64,000 nt of DNA from Helicoverpa zea. Its lineage: Eukaryota; Arthropoda; Insecta; Lepidoptera; Noctuidae. The notes beneath the pieces are model-generated. The model ran no database searches. It worked only from the letters and a program-made list of their open reading frames with translations, and was not told the DNA's origin. A program made the translations under genes and the position numbers. This document shows positions 62,194-64,000 of this stretch, piece after piece. The stretch covers positions 6,076,001 through 6,140,000 of the forward strand of contig NC_061459.1 in the NCBI RefSeq assembly GCF_022581195.2. Reading direction: 5' to 3'. Within the stretch, counting starts at the first letter, position 1, and the number at the start of each line of letters is the position of its first letter.

Positions 62194-62967
62194 TAAAAAA
62201 TGTAATATATTTCTTGTAATATAACAAAATATAATGCTTATTTTGTCATAACATCACGCTTTATATTCCCCGAAGGGTTCGGCAAAGTTGTATACTGCAC
62301 AAAAGTATACTTTCATTTCGCCAGTAGTATATTTAAGTCCCAAGTAGTAGGGGCGAGCCTAACACACGGTTGGTGCGCGCGGGGGATTTTTTTATTTAAA
62401 ATTATATTCTGTATTAATTTCAATAGAAAAACTCGTTAATAATGTAAGATAATTCAACTTTAAAATTTTAAACTTTGAAGCATCGTAGGCGTCAAGGCCG
62501 CAGGGATACGCAAGCAATTTATATTTTGTCCTATTAAGAACAATAGGTACTTACTAGAATATAAGATTTGGTTGCTATACTTTGATACTGAACGGAGAAA
62601 AAAAAAAAATAGATTTTCTCCCATACATTTTTATTTTCGATATTTTTTTTTTACGTGACGGAGCAGTTTTTTTGAAAAGTTGTAGTAATAAGTATTAATC
62701 AGTGTTAAATTTCCTATACGAAACAATTTTTAGTTGAGTTAAATATGCATTTTCGATCCTATGTCCACCTTTTTAAAAATCCGGACCACTGTGCGACGCC
62801 GTGCTGCAGCCGTGCTGCTGTTACGGTGCCGCTATAATGTGCCATGACCTTAAAGCTCTACTACCAAACTGTAAGAGTTTGGTAGTACATGGTACTGAAA
62901 TCATATCCGCTGGGTAGGAAATTTCAAGTTAAGCTAGGTGATGATGTGATTACTAAGCTGTGACATC
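62194..62967. other. Non-coding stretch
   Basis: AT-rich with short GC patches (62790-62840); no gene seen. Confidence 0.5.
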
Positions 62968-63190
62968 AGAGCCTCTGTACCCCAAGGCTCCGTACTTGGT
63001 CCTGTCCTTTATTCAATTAATACAGCTGACCAACCTTGCAGTGAGAATGTGTAACAGCAACAGACGCATTTGACACTGCCTGCTTAGCAAGTCACAATAA
63101 CCCTACTGTGGCAGCAGAAGCGCTGCAAACTCATCTGCATAAAATAGTCGGGTGGCTTGAAAAGTGGAGAATCAAACCAAGCGTCAAAAT
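62968..63190 (+). pseudogene. Decayed Jockey-type reverse transcriptase fragment
   Basis: Reads SVPQGSVLGPVLYSINTADQ, then a stop and frame change, then TATDAFDTACLASHNNPTVA and LQTHLHKIVGWLEKWRIKPS. This is the order of RT motifs in Jockey-type LINEs, with the FADD catalytic box ruined (AFD). Confidence 0.7.
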
Positions 63191-63339
63191 ACAAAAAAAT
63201 GAGAGAAAATAAGAGGTTTCTGGCAGCCCTGGGGTCTTACACTGTAAAGGCTCATTCAAGGCATGCGGAGTTTTTTAAAATATCAGAAGATTTCAAAGAG
63301 AGAATACTTCTGGTTACGTTTGTCCGTTGTATAGTCAAC

Positions 63340-63690
63340 TTCAGGTCAGTGGAGCTGGGTCTGTGGGCGGTGAGTGGGTCTGTGGGCGGTGAGTTCGGGT
63401 GGCTCATCGTCCCTCTGTCTTTCTAGACGACAGACCCGTGTCGACGGCGCGCGTTGTTCCACGCGCTCCTCAAAGAGATGTCAGCAACCCCAGCGGGGCC
63501 CAGCAGGGCCAAGGCCTGCCGGGGCTGCGGGTTGTTCGAAAGAGATACCGCGGCCCTGGTACATAAAAGGCCTATGACGGAACACGACGATTTTAGTCAG
63601 TAAGAGTCTGACACTCCCTCACCGCTGCTAACCCACAGCGGGAGGGGTCATTTGATGATTTTACGTCGATAAAAAAAAAAAAAAAAAAAG
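63340..63690 (+). mobile_element. R1-clade 3'UTR with poly(A) tail
   Basis: Contains ggtgagttcgggtggctcat, cgcgttgttccacgcgctcc, ctgacactccctcaccgctg, ctaacccacagcgggagggg and ends in an A run at 63672-63689. Extreme 5' truncation. The first part shows a 19-bp tandem repeat (gggtctgtgggcggtgagt). Together with 55055 and 56519 it defines one family. Confidence 0.75.
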
Positions 63691-63837
63691 GTCAGTGGAG
63701 CTTATTTTTTATTTGTGTTAACATGTGTTAACTTCGTTTTTTAAAAAAAACTCTAATTTATGGCAACTATGGTTTATTTTTAAATAGTGTATAGATTGAA
63801 ATTAACGAAAATTAAGTTAGAACGCCAAAAATATAGC

Positions 63838-64000
63838 TATAGTCTGTTTTTTAATCTCGTAGACTAAATTGACACTTGCAAAATGTCAAACTTTCTAATA
63901 ATTTTGCTAGCTCTGTGGTGCAGTGTTGTACTTACGATACCGGTTCGTTGAATCGTAACTTTTTATCTATAATAGACGAATTTAATATTCATTCAAAGTT
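63838..64000. mobile_element. TATAG-ended palindromic MITE, family B, cut by the window end
   Basis: Begins TATAGTCTGTTTTTTAATCT and matches the left arm of the 40412 element. After cgtaactttttatctataat it follows the sequence found next to the right arm there, so it is read in the opposite orientation. Confidence 0.85.

Overview
The window is animal nuclear DNA, most probably from a moth (Lepidoptera, noctuid-like). The evidence is AT-rich long introns with GT-AG splice sites, tRNA-derived SINEs carrying the lepidopteran 3' tail, R1-clade, Jockey-type and APE-type non-LTR retrotransposons, PIF/Harbinger elements and many palindromic MITEs. All four host genes lie on the + strand; roughly half of the remaining DNA is recognisable mobile or repetitive sequence.

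Region 1 (2.8-31.2 kb) is one large gene for a two-PDZ scaffold that I read as the insect harmonin/USH1C (CG5921-type) orthologue. I could join eleven coding exons with consistent phases into 738 aa. The sequence also supports an internal first exon (25642-25692) in a CpG-rich block, and an alternative last exon with its own poly(A) signals (30512-30664). Its introns hold a PIF/Harbinger element with two opposed, interdigitated genes (about 10.1-12.8 kb), a small unrecognised CxxC-rich gene (about 13.1-13.98 kb), a nearly full-length LINE broken by one frameshift (19.0-22.95 kb) and a 59-bp minisatellite (28.5-28.9 kb).

Region 2 (31.9-35.3 kb) is a previously unnamed multi-exon gene. Four consecutive exons join in phase to give a protein of at least 246 aa with some resemblance to the Rab2-binding domain of the GARIN/FAM71 family.

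Region 3 (36.1-43.4 kb) is a repeat cluster: a 3-kb palindromic element with a core of roughly 150-bp satellite units and seven TGACGTCA sites, then several TATAG-ended palindromic MITEs and a longer relative.

Region 4 (43.5-54.1 kb) holds two housekeeping genes in tandem. The first is a mitochondrial FASTK-family protein with a C-terminal RAP domain (643 aa). The second is the chromatin-remodelling ATPase ISWI, 17 coding exons and 1,026 aa (1,028 aa with an alternative donor).

Region 5 (54.1-64 kb) is mobile-element territory: R1-clade 3' fragments, a 745-bp TA-flanked inverted-repeat element, a second Harbinger locus with a MADF-BESS gene opposed to a decayed transposase, an inverted partial duplication of that locus, a SINE and a decayed Jockey-type reverse transcriptase.

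All gene models are manual splice predictions without transcript evidence.
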